Positions 22,781 to 36,990 of a stretch of DNA of 64,000 nucleotides are shown here, in pieces. Every line of letters starts with the position of its first letter. Position 1 is the stretch's first letter. The notes beneath the pieces are model-generated. The model searched no databases. It saw nothing but the letters and a program-made list of their open reading frames with translations, and was not told the origin of the DNA. The DNA lies in the NCBI GenBank assembly GCA_028023455.1, contig JAQFVV010012419.1, forward strand, positions 1,752,501 through 1,816,500, in the 5' to 3' direction. The position numbers were made by a program, and so were the translations under genes. The stretch comes from Epiperipatus broadwayi (taxonomy: Eukaryota; Onychophora; Udeonychophora; Euonychophora; Peripatidae).

Positions 22781-25700
22781 AATATTTTTTGGGAAAATTC
22801 TGTTACATATTATTGTTTTTTGAATTATATACATACACATATTTCATCAAAACAAAATGAGCAGAAGAGTCCATTTAAGACTGTTTTGGTTAATTCATTC
22901 AATCAGATACATACGTCAAAATATATCTACATATGTATGGCTACCTAAATACCTTTTTACATTGGAACAAGGTTTGAATCTGGTTCCTGTTACAATATAT
23001 ATTGTGATCTTTTAAATGGGCACAAAGAACAAATTTTAAGTAAATAACATTGTGTCAGTAGTAACCAATTATGTTTAACTAAAAAAAATGAAATAACATA
23101 AAATTTTAAATGGATTCACTTTAAAGATCCATAGCCTTGTTTGGATAAGTTACTCACAGATGTTGTTTAGAAGTTTTAGAAACATTTAGTATTTCTTGAT
23201 GAATATTTGATGATAGAAGGAGGGTGGCTTGTCCCAGGAGCTGTTAGTGTGTAGGTTGAATTAATACAGATTTATTTTATTTGTCTGTGAGACAATGGTT
23301 GCTATTTGCTTAGTGATTTGCCAGATTATTTGATCATTAATACTTCAGTCCATAGCATGGTTAATACAATATATTCGAGTAGGGGTTATATAAGCCTCTA
23401 TTTGATCAGATTAGTTTAGTGTTTATATTGTAGCATATGTGTGTGCATGTGTGTTTGTGCCATCCTAAACCTCATCTTTCATTCATGTATTTAATTACAG
23501 TACCGAATTCTATATTTTACAGTGAAATACATAAATTTATAATCGACATCTCTGATAACAATTTGAATGCATTTTAAGTGATTAATGGGTTGATGGATCG
23601 GTAGATTATTGGGCAGACTAAATACACTATCAACTACTTTATTTGTTAAATGATTTTTTTTATTATTTAAGAGTGTAGAGAATATTTTTTATTGATTTAA
23701 TTTGATTAATATTATTTAGAAGTCAGAATGATTTTTTCTTTTTCAAGAGAGAAAAATATATTGAATATTTCCAGCTAATTATCTTAATTCAAAGGGTGAG
23801 ATGGACCTTCTTGAGGTTGACCTTTGGGAAAAGTGACCTCTTGATTGGTGAAGGAAAATAGATATTTAAGCAATAGTCAGTAAAAAAAGAGAATTTTTTT
23901 TCTCTCTAAATATATATATGGTAGTTGTAATCAGCATCTTCTTGAGATCAAGCAAATTGATATTCAATTTAAATTTTAAAGTACAATTTTCTTTGAGTAT
24001 TTTTTTTTTGTTGTATAAAATTAGTATCTAAAAAAAAATTTTTTTTAATACAGAAAGAATGAGAACATAATCGCCTTCAAGCAAGGCATATCCCACTATC
24101 TTTCATTCAATTAACTTTTAGATTTAATATCATTGTTTAAAATGTGTATGTGTGCTATCAATCAGAGTTAACTTATATAACCTCAATCTTTAGTATTAAT
24201 AATGAAATAGAATTGGGTCAAATTTGGTATTTTATGGGGAAAGTTATGCAGAACTTTGTAACAAAACATTTCATAGATTCTAGAGTAACAATTCTTCTAG
24301 CTGTATAAAGATAAAACTCAGAGGAAAAGATATATGCCTAATTTAGTACATCATGCTATAAATTATTATCAGGTGAGAATTATATCTAACCATTCATATC
24401 TTATAGAATTAAGAAATTGAATGTGTGGCTTATATAAAACTAATGGATAACTAATGTCTACTAAATGTGCATATAATTTAACTCAAGTGGAAGAGCATGA
24501 ATACTTTATGTGTGTATTTTGCTCATTGTTCCCCTCATTTATACTCAACCTGTTAACAATATTGCCCTTTAAGGAATTGTGTATACTTAGATGAATATCA
24601 TAAATGGATAAACTATCCCCCTAATGGATGGTGTTTAACAAGTTATTATGAACACCCAGATAAATACAATTATAGTTAATGTTTATTTATGGAAAACTAG
24701 TGTTTCCTGCAGAAATGTATAAAATTTGTTGCTGAGTCATAAGTTGCATAATTACCAGTGAATTAAATGATAAAACATTATTAGAAATCTGCAGCAGTAA
24801 GCATTAATTTATCACTATCAAAAAAGAAAAAAGGAAAAGAAATATTGAATATTTTGCATACTATTTCTTCAGCCATCTCAATTAGCTGTTGCTAAGAACC
24901 TTTGAAATTGCCTCTGAACTGCATCCAAAATATGTATTGTCCATCCTGCAGGAATTCATCTATATGTCTACTAATATTTATTCATTTTGTAATTTATTGC
25001 CATTGTTTTTGTATATGCCTAAGAAGCTTTATTATGGACTGTATGAGTGAATTACTATTTTCTTGTTAAAGAAGATTTAATCATTTCTGTTACTGCCAGT
25101 GTAGGATAAATAAGTAGATTACTTTATTTATCTTATATGTTTTTTTTTTGCTCCAAGATTGTCTCAGACACATATAATACGAAAGTATTGTACTGGGTAA
25201 CTAATTATCATTTAGATGTAATTTCTTTTATACATGTTTTCTATATGCTTATGTTAGTGATAGAAGTGTTTATTTGCTATCATAAAGCTAACAATGAATT
25301 TAAAGAGGGGTAAGTACACAAAAGTGTTATTTTATTTTTGTGTTGTCAGATATGATATGGTCTGTATAATTGATATCTGTATAGTAATAATCATTATACT
25401 TCAAATTTAAAATATTTATCATTCATCATAAATTACAATTCTACTTTCGAGTTATTAGTTAATATTAGCATAGCATTTATATCTCGAACATTTTGAAATT
25501 ATTTTGTGCATTGTTATTTATGTGTGTGTGTGCCTATTTGTGTGACTATATTTATATAACTATTGAATTTACAATCAGTTGATTCGTATTTTCCTGGTCG
25601 GTTTCAGATGATGTAATATGCCAAAAGAGGTAAAAGAATTAGGAATCTATATACAAATGAATTTTTTTTTTAATGTTGAGAATGAAATATGTTAAGTAGC

Positions 25701-27440
25701 TATGAGGAAAGAAATCATTAAAGAAATATATTGTCAGGGATTGAAAGAACTCTCCCGTAATTTATTTAGATATTTACCATGAGGGGATTATATTTCCTAG
25801 ATTAGGTATTTGGGCATTACGATGATGATATTATATGAAGTGAAGTAATGTATTTCCCATGTTTTCAGTGATGAGATAGAGTCCACTCCAATATTGAACC
25901 TCTGAGTAAGGTTAGGGAGTCACTATGTTTTGTCATTTAGATTATTAGAAATAAGAAAGTCTTCTTGTCCCTCATGTGACCATTTAGGAAATTTTTTTGT
26001 TTTACCATATTGCACATAGCTATGTGAAATATATTTTGTCAGTCAAAATAAAGGTAGAATTACCTTCTTTTATGGAATATCCACACGTGAAGTAGTACTA
26101 TAGTTGTTGGCTGGTCTATGGCATCATTCGTATTATATTTTACTTCTTAATTTCATAAGCAAACTAACAGGATATAATTGTGTTAGTTATATCATACTGT
26201 GTGGCATAATGTAGAAGCACACATGAAATGCTATTGATTCTGAAGATATGGAATAGTTTTATCACTGGATTTGCCAGTTTTGGTTAAATATTTCAAATCA
26301 TATCACACTAATCATCAAATCCTCAAAATGAATCATCCCTATTTTAAATGAGTAAACAAAAAAAAAAGGTAGCTAGTTAATAGAATTGTCTAATTGACTC
26401 ATTAAAGAGTTATTCTCTGGTCAGTCAGAGTTGTTTAACTTTCATGCTATTGTGGAAAGGGTGACTCCTGTAATTTACATGTTAGCTCCCTATTGCTTGT
26501 TTAATTACTCCAATGTTAGTTTGTTAGACAAAGATTATTAGAGTTAGCTGATAACACAGATATATGTGAAGTAAAAGTATAAAGATGTTTATTTTAATTG
26601 CATAATATAATAAATGTTTCATTTATTTTAAACTTTGTTGAGTGTTATTCTTTTATAGACATTCACATTATAAATTTCCACACCTCCATATCCAATACAA
26701 TGTAATTGCACTTTTTTATAAATTGATGAGGAATATGTTCAGGTCTGATAATATTATTTTCTCAACCTAGACATTATATGAAATGCTTAATTATTTGATA
26801 AACTTATGGGCAATTATGTACTCAGTTATTATATAGATAATGATTTGAAATGAAAAGGTACCTCATTACTTTCATTATCTCATTGCTACTTCATTAGAAC
26901 AATACTCAATTTTATACTGTTATCCTTCATGGTGGTAATTATAAGATGTTATATAATATGAATTTTTAAATAAGTATATGATAAAATCCTGAGATATCCC
27001 CTTAGCATTTCCAGGTAAATATTAATTTAATTATTTAATTTAAACTTATTATACAGTAAAAGCTGATTAGTATTATATACTTCTTCAGATTTCTTAAAGT
27101 TTTATAATGGTTAGTCAAAAGGATGATGGAAGAGTTTTAAGTTTGAACTATAACTTATTAGTTTGAATGGATGGGACTTTGTCAATTTCAACCACTTATT
27201 CATGATGAAACAGAGTAGATATTTTCTCTTAGTTATTTATAATATTTTCCTTAATCTTATTTACATTTATATATTATAGTATTCTGTAATCCCACTGCTG
27301 AGCTAAGCTATAGTTGGACATTATTAAAAGAATCCCAATAGTAACTCAAATGGAGTCAGAGTATTAACTTATTCTATTATTGATAAAATTGGTGCCCTGG
27401 ATATTTATTCATAAATAATGTAAGATTGGTGTAAGGGAGG
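22781..27440. other. AT-rich non-coding DNA
   Basis: No gene is supported. Present are a B-box-like word (AGGTTTGAATCTGG near 22971), the CAAT/TATA-like module listed at 23838-23880, and many short A/T runs. No long open frame exists. Confidence 0.5.
23838..23880 (+). promoter_or_regulatory. CAAT/TATA-like module, second locus
   Basis: TTGATTGGTGAAGG followed by GATATTTAAG resembles 3752-3790 in order and wording. It is probably the same decayed promoter-bearing repeat. Confidence 0.25.
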
Positions 27441-27460
27441 GGTTATAATATATATATATA

Positions 27461-29597
27461 TTATAACGATCTGGAAGAAAGGAGGTGACTTAATGTATCT
27501 ACACTACAGGGAGCCACTAGGCATTTGAACCTAGAAAATTTATAAAGTAGGCAGATACGTAAGATTTAAAAAAAAAATTTTTTTTTAGATATATTTTGAT
27601 TCTGACCATTAGCCCATTGTCACTAGCTCCACAGAGTAGCAGAGATTTATATTTTATAATAAATTCTTATCCAAGAATATTTTTAAAAAAGGAATAAAAT
27701 AAGCCACTGCCAGTAATTAACACACAAACATTTATTTACACATATATAAGATTTAAAATTATTTTAGTATCAGTTTTACATTTTAAAATTTAACTTACAT
27801 TTTTAACTTTGATTTTAGATTTTAATTTACATTTTAATTTTTATAAGTTCACACAGATGGATTTATAAAAGTTTGTTTTATAATGTTGAGTATAGATCCG
27901 GTCAAAAACATTTCAAAATAAACATAAACGATCAAAATATAAAGTCATTGATGGAATTGCAGAGGGAATTCACAAGAAACCCAATGGCATTCATCATAAG
28001 ATGCCACATTGACACCAATAACTAAAAAGACATCTGAATAAATACATTTTTGATACTTATTTACCGAATGTCTATATATTTTGATCAAATATGAAAACCA
28101 AAAACATAATTAACCGATAACGAATCTATTCAAATGTCAATACCCAACTTAAATTTAGTGCATTTAGAGTGTCGAGTATGAATAGACTAAATAGATTGCA
28201 TTTGAAAAGAAAATATTTTATCCCTTATTTAACCTTAGGCCAAAAGTTCGCAGTTAAACCAACATCAATCCATCTGATATATTGATGTATTCAATGTAAT
28301 ATGAATACGACAGCACAAATATAGGTTAAGAGAAGAAATTGACTTTCATCCAGATAGGAATACTACATCTATCTGACGAGAAGAGCAATAAAAAAAAACT
28401 CCATAGGAAGGAACTGCATTCTCAATCTTATAATCCCTTCCATAGGCAAAATGGGAGTGGCGGCATATATTGCGATTCTGCATGTAGCAAATCTTAAATT
28501 ACATCTACTAATTACACCAATATATCCAATCCATTGACCCAATTTAACTATGAAAAAAATAACCCAAGATTACCCTACCCTTATAAAACTAATATAACTT
28601 TACAAATCTATATAGCCATTCACGCCTAACTTAAGTTTAACATTTATATAATTTAGTTTAATGAAAAACAAATATCATAAATAAAACTTAAAAAACAAAA
28701 AAAAAATAAATAAATGGAAATGATTTTCCAAAAGAAATACATCAAATAAAATTATAACTAATTTAGTCAGATAGGAAATTCATCTATTTAAAATATTGAA
28801 AAGTTTAGCATTTAGAGTTCTTTTTGTTTAGAAATGTTCATTAATTATATATTTCTTACTGTTTTGAAAAATGTCCGTAGTCTCTGATTTTTTGTAATGG
28901 AAGGTGTTAATTCCCACGAAGTCATAAGGAGATCGGTGTGCAGTTAACCATTGCTCCTTTATGGTTGATGGTATTCTTCCAGGCCTTGATGTACTGTGGT
29001 CCACAATATCAGAAAACAATGTTTCATTTTTTTGAACAACTGAAAGAATTGAAAGTGCATCTTTCAATCATTCTCCTCCAACCCTCTCCGACTTAACACA
29101 TATCTGTCCTCTCTTAATAATAATCATTTTTTTATTTCCAAACCTTTCCTTTTATATTAATTTTGCAGATTAACTCAACATTACATCATGATGATGAAGA
29201 CCCTTTCGTTGAGGTTCGATTCCTAAGGGATTTCTTTTTATTTGCTATTAGTTTCTATTGTTTTTCTATCTGACCATTGCTTATACATTTAAATGCCCAA
29301 GGGCTAGTTCACTTGGACTAATTAAAATAATCATTTCCATTTTTCAATAACATTAATTAATTTTTTTATCTTTAAATCTTTTAAGTCTTTTTCTTGAAAA
29401 TTTATTTTTCTTTTTTTTTAATAAAGTTTCTTTTTTTAATATCTCATCAGTGCGATTTTATATATATTAGAGTTTACATGATTTTTTAATTTTCAATTTT
29501 TAATTCTTAAAAAAGAAGTTTTTATTTGTGAACTGTTATTTTTTCATGTTTAATAATAAAAAAAGTAATGTAATGGCGTATGTGCCCATTACTATAC
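27461..29597 (+). repeat. Left arm of a ~4.4-kb palindrome
   Basis: The arm is inverted at 29599-31840. Landmark pairs are CGATC (27467/31833), CACTACAGGG (27502-27511/31792-31801), a CATTTGAACCTAG block, ACTCCATAGGAAGGAACTGC (28398-28417/30822-30841), and CATGTTTAATAATA (29545/29651). By eye the arms are ~75-85% alike, with indels and a poorly matching stretch around 28870-29000. A sound B-box, GGTTCGATTCC, lies at 29213-29223. The 79-codon minus-strand frame at 28828-29067 resembles no known family and is not preserved in the other arm, so I do not call it a gene. Confidence 0.93.
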
Positions 29598-29598
29598 A

Positions 29599-31840
29599 TA
29601 TATTGTAACGGGCAGAGACGACATTACATTGTTTTTTTATTATTAAACATGAAAAAAATAAAAGTTCGCAAATAAAAATTTCTTTTTTAAGAATTAAAAA
29701 TTGAAAATTAAAAAATCATCTTAAACTCATATATATATAAAATCGCACAGATAAAAAAAAATTATTAAAATAAAACTTTATTAAAAATAGAAAAATTAAA
29801 TCTTTCAACAAAAAGATTTAGAGATAAAAATATCTTTAAGTTTGGAAAACACATTAATTAATCAGAAATGGAAATGATTATTTTAATTAGTCAAAGTGAA
29901 CTAGCCTTTGGGCATTTAAATGTATAAGCAACGGTCAGATAGGAGAGGAAAAACAATAGGAACAGAATGGCCAATGAAAGAAATCCATCAGGGAAATCAA
30001 ACCTCAATGGAAGGATCATCATCATCGATGATGTAATGTAAATTGAATCCTTAAAATTAATATAAAAGGAAAAGTTTGGAAATTATTAGGGAGTTATTAC
30101 GATGTGACTATATGTGTTAGTGCGGAGTTGAAGGAGAAGGGATTGAAAAGATGCACTCTTCAATCCCTTCAGTTTTGTTAAAAAAAAGAAATGACATCGT
30201 TTTCTACATTGAGGACCAGCCAAAGCAAAAAACCTCTGGATGAATAAATAAATCGGCCAACAGATTAACAATCTCTTTAGGACGGCGTGGGAATTCACAT
30301 TCAAATGGCAAGCAATGGATAAAAGGAACATTTTGAAATTGTAAGAACTTTTTGAACTCTCAGCTTTAAATATATATAATTAATGAACATTTCTAAACAA
30401 TAAGAACTTTACTTCTAAACTTGTTCCGTATTTAAATATATATATATAGAAATAGATTCCTAGCTGACCAAACTAAATTATTTATTAATTAGGTATAATT
30501 TTATTTGATGTATTTCTTTTGTAAAATCATTTCCATTTTTTTTTTTTTGTTCTTTTAAGTTTTTATTATGATTTCTGTTTTTCGATAAATTAAACTATAT
30601 AAATATTAAACTTAAGTTGGGCATGAATGGCTATATAGATTTATAAAGTTATATTAGGGGAGGGTAATCTTAGGTTATTCCTTTCATAGTTGAATTAGGT
30701 CAATGGATTGGATATATTGGTGTAATTAGTAGATGTAGTACAAGATTCGCTATGGGCAGAATCACTATTATACGCCGCACACACTCGTTTTGCCTATGGG
30801 AGGAATTATAAGACAGAGACCGCAGTTCCTTCCTATGGAGTTTTTTTTTTATTGCTCTCATCATCAGATAGATGTAATATTCCTATCTGATGAGAAGCAG
30901 TTTCTTCTCTTAACCTAATTGTGCTGCCATATTCGTATTACATTGAACACATCGATATATCAGATGGATTGAAGTTTGGTTTGACTGCGAACCTTTGGCC
31001 TAAGGTTAAACAAGGATTGAATATTTTCTTTTCAAATGCAGATCTATGTAGTCTATTCATACTCGACACTCTAAATAAAGATGCATTAAATTTAAGTTGG
31101 GTATAGATGCTTGCATGGGTTTGTTACCGGTTGATTATGTTTTTGGTTTTCATATTTGATCAAAATATATAGACATTCGGTAAATACTGATACCTTATGG
31201 TGAGTATCTAAGATGTATTTATGTTGGATGTCTTTTAAGTTATTGGTGTCAATGCGGTGTCTTATGATGAACATCATTGGGTTTCTTATATTCCCTATGC
31301 AATTGACGGTATCAATGACTTTGTATTTTGATCGTTTATGTTTATTTTGAAATGTTTTTTGACCGTGTAATCTATGTAACCGATCTATACTCAACATTAA
31401 AAACACATTTATAAACCCATCAGTGCAAACTTATAAAAAATTAAAATGTAAACTTATAACATTATAAAAATTAAAATGTAAATTTATATTCTAAAATCAA
31501 GTTAAAATCCAAAGTAAAAGTTATTTTAAAATAATGCTAAATTTTATATATGTGCATAAATAAATGTTTGTGTGTTAATTACTGGCAGTGGCTTATTTTA
31601 TTCTTTTTTATATATTCTTAGATAAGAATTTATTGTAAATATAAATCTCTGCTACTCCCTGAGCTAATGGCAATGGGCTAATGACCGGAATCAAAATATA
31701 TTAAATCAAAATATATAAAAAAAATTTTTTTTTTTTTAACTTATGTATCTTCCTACTTTATAAATTTTCTAGGTTCAAATGCCTAGTGGCGCCCTGTAGT
31801 GCAGTTTACGTTAAGCTCTCTTTCTCTGGATCGTTACAAT
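29599..31840 (-). repeat. Right arm of a ~4.4-kb palindrome
   Basis: This is the inverse of 27461-29597. The arms meet near 29598 with essentially no spacer: TGCCCATTAC is answered by GTAACGGGCA across a short AT loop. Both outer ends abut (TA)n runs (27447-27463 and 31840-31850), which would suit insertion at a TA target. The frames at 30086-30331, 30921-31106 and 31092-31406 are not conserved between arms and look accidental. Confidence 0.93.
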
Positions 31841-31850
31841 ATATATATAT

Positions 31851-34185
31851 GTGTGTGTGTAAAATACAGTACCCGTCATAAAATATTATACATATATAAA
31901 AAAAAATTTTTAACGGTAAATACAATATTATAGTTTAAATTCTTTTGTAGTGCTTTCAATTACGTGGTAATCCTTGTCAGCTTAAAATTTTGATATATAT
32001 ATATATATTAGCTTTTGTCTCACTATGATGTTGACAGATATATTTTATTAATTATATATAATAATCATTATTGTAATAAAATTTATATTTAAAATATTAT
32101 GGTGATGTTTTATTTTAAATTCACAATTTAAGCCATCCCACTATATCTTTTTTTCTCATAAATGTCCTACGTCAATTTATTTCTATTCTAGATAGAATAC
32201 TCTTTAATTCAGCCATTACACAAAACTCCTCTTATCCAAATAAAATTTCATAGGTAAACTATAACATTCTTCAATAAATAAATTACTTTGTACACACAGT
32301 CACAAAAAAAATTGAAACATAACATTTAATAAATAACTATAAGTTAATAAGCTTAATCACAATGAATTTTATATCTTTGCATAATTTGGGCTTACATTGT
32401 GAAAGGTAAAACATATACTCTTAAAATTAAAAAAAAAAAAAACAATCCATAAAAATCTGAGCAGTAGAGATTTTAGATTAATAATATTTTATCTATATTA
32501 AGTTTTGTAATATTTTTTGTATAATAAATTTATGTTTTTACTTTATTGTTTATTAAAAACTTTTTTAACATGCAACTCATTGTGGTGTATGATAATAAAG
32601 GAATATAAAATATGTATAGGAACAATGATATCTATTATATTTTGTTCTAAGATCTCCTAACATATATAATATATATTGTGGTAATGCATATTGTTTATTA
32701 TATTGTCCTGTAGAAGCACAATTCTTTTTAACATACACATGTATATAATAGTCATTTCTTACATTTACATATACTAATTAAAATTATAAAATCATAATCA
32801 TAAAGGAATCACCCCAACACGCGCTGTATGAATTTAGAAAGCTGAGAAATACTCTCCCATTCTAAACACAAGGTGGTGTCTTTGATAAGACAAGAATGAA
32901 TCCACCTTAACTTTGTTACCTGAATTTATATATATATACCGGTCAATCTAATGCATTAAGTAATAATTACAAAAGAAATACAATTTAACAAAATAATAAT
33001 GTAATCATTAAATAACAAAACCACCTTTAGAAAAACATTCACAGTGTTGAATCTTCATTTAATCATATTAACTTACAAAAAATAATATTATAACTTACTG
33101 TATTATATTTTTAATATTTTTTTAAAATAAGCTGAATATATATATACTTTTCTCTTTTTATCATTTGTCTAATGGATGGTTCATTCTTTTTGAACACGCA
33201 GCCACTATTAAATATGATTTTTTTTATTTCACTACGAAGCGAATACTTTCATTTGAAAATCATTTTAAAAAAATACTTTACAAATTCTATTAAATTATGC
33301 TTAGATTATAATTTAGTAAATGAAATAATTCACCATAACAAACTTTTGAAAGGCAAACAGGAAAGAAAAAATACCAGTACTTTCAATTTATTTGACACTC
33401 ACACAAAAACGTAGTTAAAAGAAATTGTATTACATTTAATGACTGCAGTCCAAATCAAGAAATAGCTGTTGTTACATTATTTGTGATAAAGATGAGTAAT
33501 ATGGGCTAAATTTATGAATTTTAATGTTTTACTTTTTGTTTATTTACATTTTTTTACCATATTAGTTTTTGTTTGTTTATGTTGTTTTTGTTTATTTATG
33601 CTTTTATGTTTTGTTTATTTACTGTTTTGAATAACATATAACTGAGAATATATATTATGCATAGTGAGATTTCTTTCTTTGCTTATCCGTTACAAAATTT
33701 TAATTTTTTTAAAAATAGTAAATGCCGTCAGGCAACTCCGGGAAAATATGTAAATGTAATTTTGCCTATTTAAAATTCAGTAGCTTATGATGAGGTAATT
33801 TACGAGTATTAACGCTCATTATATTTAAAATATGGCTTGATGCTGCCGCGATTTTCAATTCTATTAAAATCATTTTCTGTTGTTGCTATCTAAAACAGTT
33901 AATTAAGGTTAATACATTAAAAAATTAATAAGTAAACAAATAAAATAATAATTGTATACAATCTTATTATTGAGTGATCACCTTCCCCTTGTTGATTTGT
34001 ATTCTGTTTTTTTCCCCTTTTTTCTCATATATAACTTTTTTTACCTTATTTCTTAAATATTTCCAGTTTGTTAACGTATACAATGTATTGATGAAATCAT
34101 TTTACATATGTAATTTCATGAACCAATTTATGTGTAAGAACCATGTGTAACCTCTTTGAATGCAAATAAAGTTTGTCTTTTGAAA
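31851..34185. other. AT-rich non-coding DNA
   Basis: Several short TA runs are present. The 80-codon frame at 33172-33414 has no recognisable motif. A less AT-rich patch lies at 33720-33850. Confidence 0.5.
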
Positions 34186-34186
34186 C

Positions 34187-34217
<31 letters not shown>

Positions 34218-34285
34218 TGATGATGATGATTGTGATGATGATGATGACGACGACGACGATGATGATGATGACAATAATAATAATA
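34186..34285. repeat. Compound trinucleotide array (AAT)n/(GAT)n/(GAC)n
   Basis: AAT units pass into GAT, then GAC, GAT again, and back to AAT. The Ile/Val-rich minus-strand frame over it is an artefact of the repeat. Confidence 0.95.
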
Positions 34286-34411
34286 GTTTTATATAGGTTC
34301 ATAAATAAATAAAAATACTATATTAAATTAAAATTAATTAATATTTTCAGTATAGGAAAACGCTATGATAAAGACGAGAAAGAAGAAGAAAAGAAATCTT
34401 CCATTAAGATA

Positions 34412-34413
<2 letters not shown>

Positions 34414-34443
<30 letters not shown>
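34414..34443. repeat. (GT)15 microsatellite
   Basis: An uninterrupted GT run of about 30 bp. Confidence 0.95.
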
Positions 34444-34446
<3 letters not shown>

Positions 34447-36179
34447 CCACTGCTTATGTAAGATTTCTCAGTTGGCCATTATTTTGTTACATCGTTCAAA
34501 AAAATAAATAGCGTGGAATAAATGGAAACCTCTAGCACTATAAAAAGTTTCCTTTTTCAAAGACTAGATGAAAACATTTAAGTGCATTTCCTTATATTTT
34601 ATTAACAGTTAATAAAATCTAGACATATAATTAAGTTATTTTATAAATTTTTTGTTCGTGTAGTGTTTGTATAAATAAAATGTGATTTGACTCATTTTTA
34701 TTAAGCGCTATTTCATTGTATCGTTTGATCATTAAAAATATAAATATATTCATATGAAGTCCACTATTTATTATAAATATATGTTTCAATTAAAAAGTGA
34801 ATTTGGAAGCATTTAAATAAAGAAATAGCAGAACTGGATTATATATTGAATAACATAGAATGCGTGTTTCATGAGTGTAATAAACATATGCTTGATAGAT
34901 TAAACACAAAAATTTATAATTGATTAATTAGATGCATTTATACAAGAATATACATATCAATACTCTGATTCATAGTTCTTAATTTTCCTGTCATTCATCA
35001 ATCTATACCACATAAAGTTGTTTTTTTTTTAATTTCTAGAAAATCATTTAGGATTTCAGTTACTTTTCTGCTGCCATCTCTTCTAGAAAAATGCCTACTC
35101 TAGATTTACTTCAAATTTTTTCAATGATATCAGTAATATATCATTTCTAATACTATCATATATCCATATAAGAATTCCTTATGTTGCTCCTGTAATAATT
35201 TTCAACTGGATGGCATAAAACAAGATAAGGGTCCAACCTTAATTGTATAATAAATTCCACCATCTTTGATTTTTATCTAAGTAATTTGTTTAAGATATTT
35301 ATAAAGTTTAAAGTTTTCAGATTTATTATTCTCTGTCTCTTTTTTTAAATGATAATGGCTTCATCATTCACTCTCCATTAATTTCATTTGAGACAGTGTT
35401 CCATCCACTGATCAAACCAGATAACTTAAGTAAACTATTTTATTATTTTTGCTTTTAATTCTCAATACACTTTATTATAAAACTGATGCAACTTTAAAGA
35501 TCTGAAAATGGTTGTATTCATTTAAAAATGTTAATGTTGTTAATATCTACATGGTGTATAATCTCCGCTGTTGTATTTTAATACACATTCATTAGAATCT
35601 GATACTATATAAATTTTTACTATTCCCAGTAATGAGCAAATCCAATACAAGATGGTAAATCATATCCATTGACCTTCTGTATGCAGCTTTTCTTAATATT
35701 GAATATGGAACCTGTTGTTTTGTTTTTTTTGATTACTGACTTTGGTCAATGATTTTCATTATACACTTTTTAATAAATTTAAAACTATTTTATAAATAAA
35801 TGCTAACACTTGAATTAAAAATTTTGATTTCTAGTTTGGTTTTTAGCATTTTATTATATTCCTATGGAGTTAATTCTCTGGTTTAGTATTTATGTTATGC
35901 CATATTAATTTGCATTTTAAAGACTTGATTTTTTGCATTCTTAAATTGAATGATGTTTCTAATTGAAATATACATGACCATATTTATATAATAAATGGGT
36001 TATTATTTTATCTCCAGAATTATCTGAGAGATTTCTTTATTGGATTAAACATGTGTTATGATGATTGACTATTTAATTTGTGACTTTAATAATAAAGGGA
36101 TACTCATAAACAAGAATTACTACTCTAATTCCAGGAGAAGAGAGAGAGGGACAGGGGGAAAAACTACTCTAGAAATGAG
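34444..36179. other. AT-rich DNA next to a LINE relic
   Basis: No gene is supported. It may include the unrecognised 3' end of the minus-strand LINE relic that follows. Confidence 0.45.
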
Positions 36180-36239
36180 TTTTGGGCTGATTATGCAAAC
36201 TAATCTGTGAACAACAAATACATATAAATATGGAATATA

Positions 36240-36815
36240 CTGATCTATTTTTCTATTTACATGTTACTTTAAAATGTTGTCTTTTAATAGCTTCAGCAAA
36301 AAAAAAAAAACTTTTCTTTCTGAAACACTTCAATACCATTTCTAATTGTAGCTGCCCAATGTATTTAATTATCTGTCATATCTTTCTAATGAAAATAATT
36401 AACATTGCACTCCTTTAGAATATCTTTAAGACAATCTTTATAACATAGACAGCATCTATTTTTACACAAAAACCATGCTCAAGTTTACTCTAAAACACTC
36501 TTTTATGCTGTCTTTTATAGTTAATTCATTTTATATATTCCATCCAAAGAAGTAAATTTACAGTATTGAATATCTAGCAAGTTGAAGAACATATTGATTA
36601 GACTTGTAATTTGCTGTTGTATTTTTAAGATTTTGCAGAGCATCTGCAAATGAGGCTTTCTAATGTCTTTATATTGCACTGATAAATAAAATAAAATGAC
36701 AGATCTATATACAGTTAACTTAAGTTCAGTAGTTATTTTTACCAGTTCAAAAAATGATTTACAGAATGTATTTAATGTTTTGAAAGCAACATATACATAT
36801 TTTAGTTTATTAATT
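36240..36815 (-). pseudogene. Decayed non-LTR reverse transcriptase, C-terminal part
   Basis: The minus strand translates in order to the region after the catalytic core of a LINE reverse transcriptase. It shows AFKTL (about 36782-36787 and on), KLTVYRSVIL (36692-36721, matching the usual KLKVYRAVVL), then RKPHLQMLCKILKI (36620-36661, matching the RxFHxRCLRxILxI block), and a later frame with VFYSKLEHG near 36450-36500. Stops and frameshifts are frequent. The catalytic core is missing. The next protein segment upstream lies immediately adjacent but on the other strand (36824-36990). It is the same family as 58200-59230. Known function of the family is copying its own RNA at a nicked target, and this copy is dead. 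Confidence 0.72.
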
Positions 36816-36823
36816 AATATTTT

Positions 36824-36990
36824 TTTTAAAAAACTCAAGTTCTTTATCATCCAGTGATAGAAGAAAAATACTATGTAACTTTTAGCTTGGTTGGTTATCA
36901 ACTTGAGATTATAAACCAGTTTAGATATCTAGATAGTTTTATGAATAGAAAGAATAACTTAGATTTCAAGGTACAACACAGACTCCAGTT
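36824..36990 (+). pseudogene. Inverted upstream segment of the same LINE relic
   Basis: The plus strand reads KTQVLYHPVIEEK (36830-36868), then QLEIINQFRYLDSFMNRK (36899-36952) and HRLQ (36977-36988). It is collinear with TQLLYHPVMEEK ... LKLLGKFISRNMDIDIEMQQR at 59060-59170 on the minus strand and with the usual KTEVM ... YLGSxxSRN block of these polymerases. In protein order this piece comes just before the minus-strand piece at 36782, so the copy is broken by a 5' inversion. It ends near an AT microsatellite. Confidence 0.7.

Noticed and set aside
28828-29067. 79-codon frame in the palindrome's left arm as a gene
   Set aside because: The frame is not kept in the matching right arm and no motif is recognised.
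29160-29235. tRNA gene at the GGTTCGATTCC B-box
   Set aside because: The T-arm forms 4 of 5 pairs, but no A-box, anticodon arm or acceptor pairing is present upstream.
34102-34302. Ile/Val-rich 66-codon frame
   Set aside because: It lies over the AAT/GAT/GAC array.
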